Source: an uncultured Bacteroidales bacterium | Lineage (GTDB): Bacteria > Bacteroidota > Bacteroidia > Bacteroidales > JAUNSR01 | Direction of reading: 5' to 3' | Assembly (NCBI GenBank): GCA_947074245.1 | Contig: CAMTOW010000163.1 | Span: forward strand, 1-5,672 | DNA: 5,672 nt | Shown: piece after piece, positions 5,353 to 5,672 of the stretch | Layout of the letters: each line of letters starts with the position of its first letter | Position numbering within the stretch: position 1 is the first letter of the stretch | Notes under the pieces: generated by a model | Seen by the model: only the letters and a program-made list of their open reading frames with translations | Database searches by the model: none | What the model was told of the DNA's origin: nothing | Position numbers and translations under genes: made by a program

Positions 5353-5672
5353 ATGGAAAACTTAATTACGACACAAGATATCACGATCGAAGGTATTCAT
5401 AGAATACTGGAGAATAAAAAACCGTTGAAATTATCGAACGAAGCAATCGAAAAAATCGAAAAATGCAGAAACTATCTAGATAAAAAAATGGAGACAAACT
5501 CTGCTCCTATCTATGGTATAAACACCGGCTTCGGTTCACTTTACGATATAAAGATCGATCCCGATCAGCTCGCTCAATTACAAAAAAACCTAATCATTTC
5601 GCATGCATGCGGACTGGGTGACGAAGAGCCTCATGAAATCGTAAAAATGATGCTTCTGCTAAAGATACGTTC
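5353..5672 (+). CDS. hutH: Histidine ammonia-lyase, N-terminal 106 codons (continues off the right edge)
   Basis: Histidase removes ammonia from L-histidine to form trans-urocanate, the first step of the pathway. The frame starts at ATG 5353 and is open to the window edge. IYGINTGFGSL (residues 53-63) is the aromatic amino-acid lyase signature; Y54 corresponds to catalytic Tyr53 of the Pseudomonas putida enzyme and H84 in LQKNLIISHACGLG to its His83. The MIO-forming Ala-Ser-Gly triad, expected near residue 142-144, lies beyond the edge, so activity cannot be confirmed here. YGINTGFG and the following ISHACG, rather than residues typical of phenylalanine or tyrosine lyases, plus the hutU neighbour 12 bases upstream, make histidase the best call. 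As elsewhere in the cluster there is no Shine-Dalgarno before the start (AAAAACATC). Confidence 0.93.
   Translation, partial: MENLITTQDITIEGIHRILENKKPLKLSNEAIEKIEKCRNYLDKKMETNSAPIYGINTGFGSLYDIKIDPDQLAQLQKNLIISHACGLGDEEPHEIVKMMLLLKIR

Noticed and set aside
1..5672. CRISPR arrays, tRNA/rRNA genes, insertion sequences, prophage or restriction/defence genes
   Set aside because: No regularly spaced direct repeats, no cloverleaf-like segments, no transposase or phage-like proteins and no terminal inverted repeats were seen on either strand.

Overview
The window looks like a chromosomal segment of a Bacteroidota bacterium, most likely order Bacteroidales (a Parabacteroides/Tannerella/Dysgonomonas-like relative is a guess). 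The signs are promoter elements of the Bacteroidota type (TTTG, about 19 bases, TAnnTTTG), start codons without Shine-Dalgarno sequences in AT-rich leaders, a fused formiminotransferase-cyclodeaminase and a long, eukaryote-like urocanate hydratase. Coding DNA is of moderate G+C and the intergenic DNA is clearly AT-rich.

Layout. Positions 1-554 (minus strand) hold most of a flavodoxin-fold NAD(P)H/FMN reductase-type protein with a four-cysteine cluster like that of iron-sulfur flavoproteins; its C-terminus lies off the left edge. A divergent AT-rich region (555-844) carries an excellent plus-strand promoter, two inverted repeats in the following leader, and a weaker minus-strand promoter. Positions 845-1123 encode a 92-residue protein that I do not recognise, closed by a strong intrinsic terminator at 1180-1216. 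Positions 1124-1527 are gene-free. They hold that terminator and then a roughly 100-base candidate transcribed unit: a TAccTTTG element, a 7-bp hairpin, and a fully paired 13-bp hairpin with a GUGA tetraloop followed by seven T.

From 1528 to the right edge lies a histidine-utilisation (hut) operon on the plus strand: ftcD (1528-3207), hutU (3337-5340) and the first 106 codons of hutH (5353-5672). HutH deaminates histidine to urocanate, HutU hydrates urocanate to imidazolonepropionate, an imidazolonepropionase (HutI, not in this window) would give formiminoglutamate, and FtcD passes the formimino group to tetrahydrofolate and cyclises it, yielding glutamate, ammonia and 5,10-methenyl-THF. The genes therefore run in the reverse order of the pathway.

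No wholly new multi-gene system is visible. The most interesting element is the terminator-bearing leader in front of the hut operon, which is either an attenuator/riboswitch-type control region or an independent small RNA gene. The orphan 92-aa gene with its structured leader comes second.
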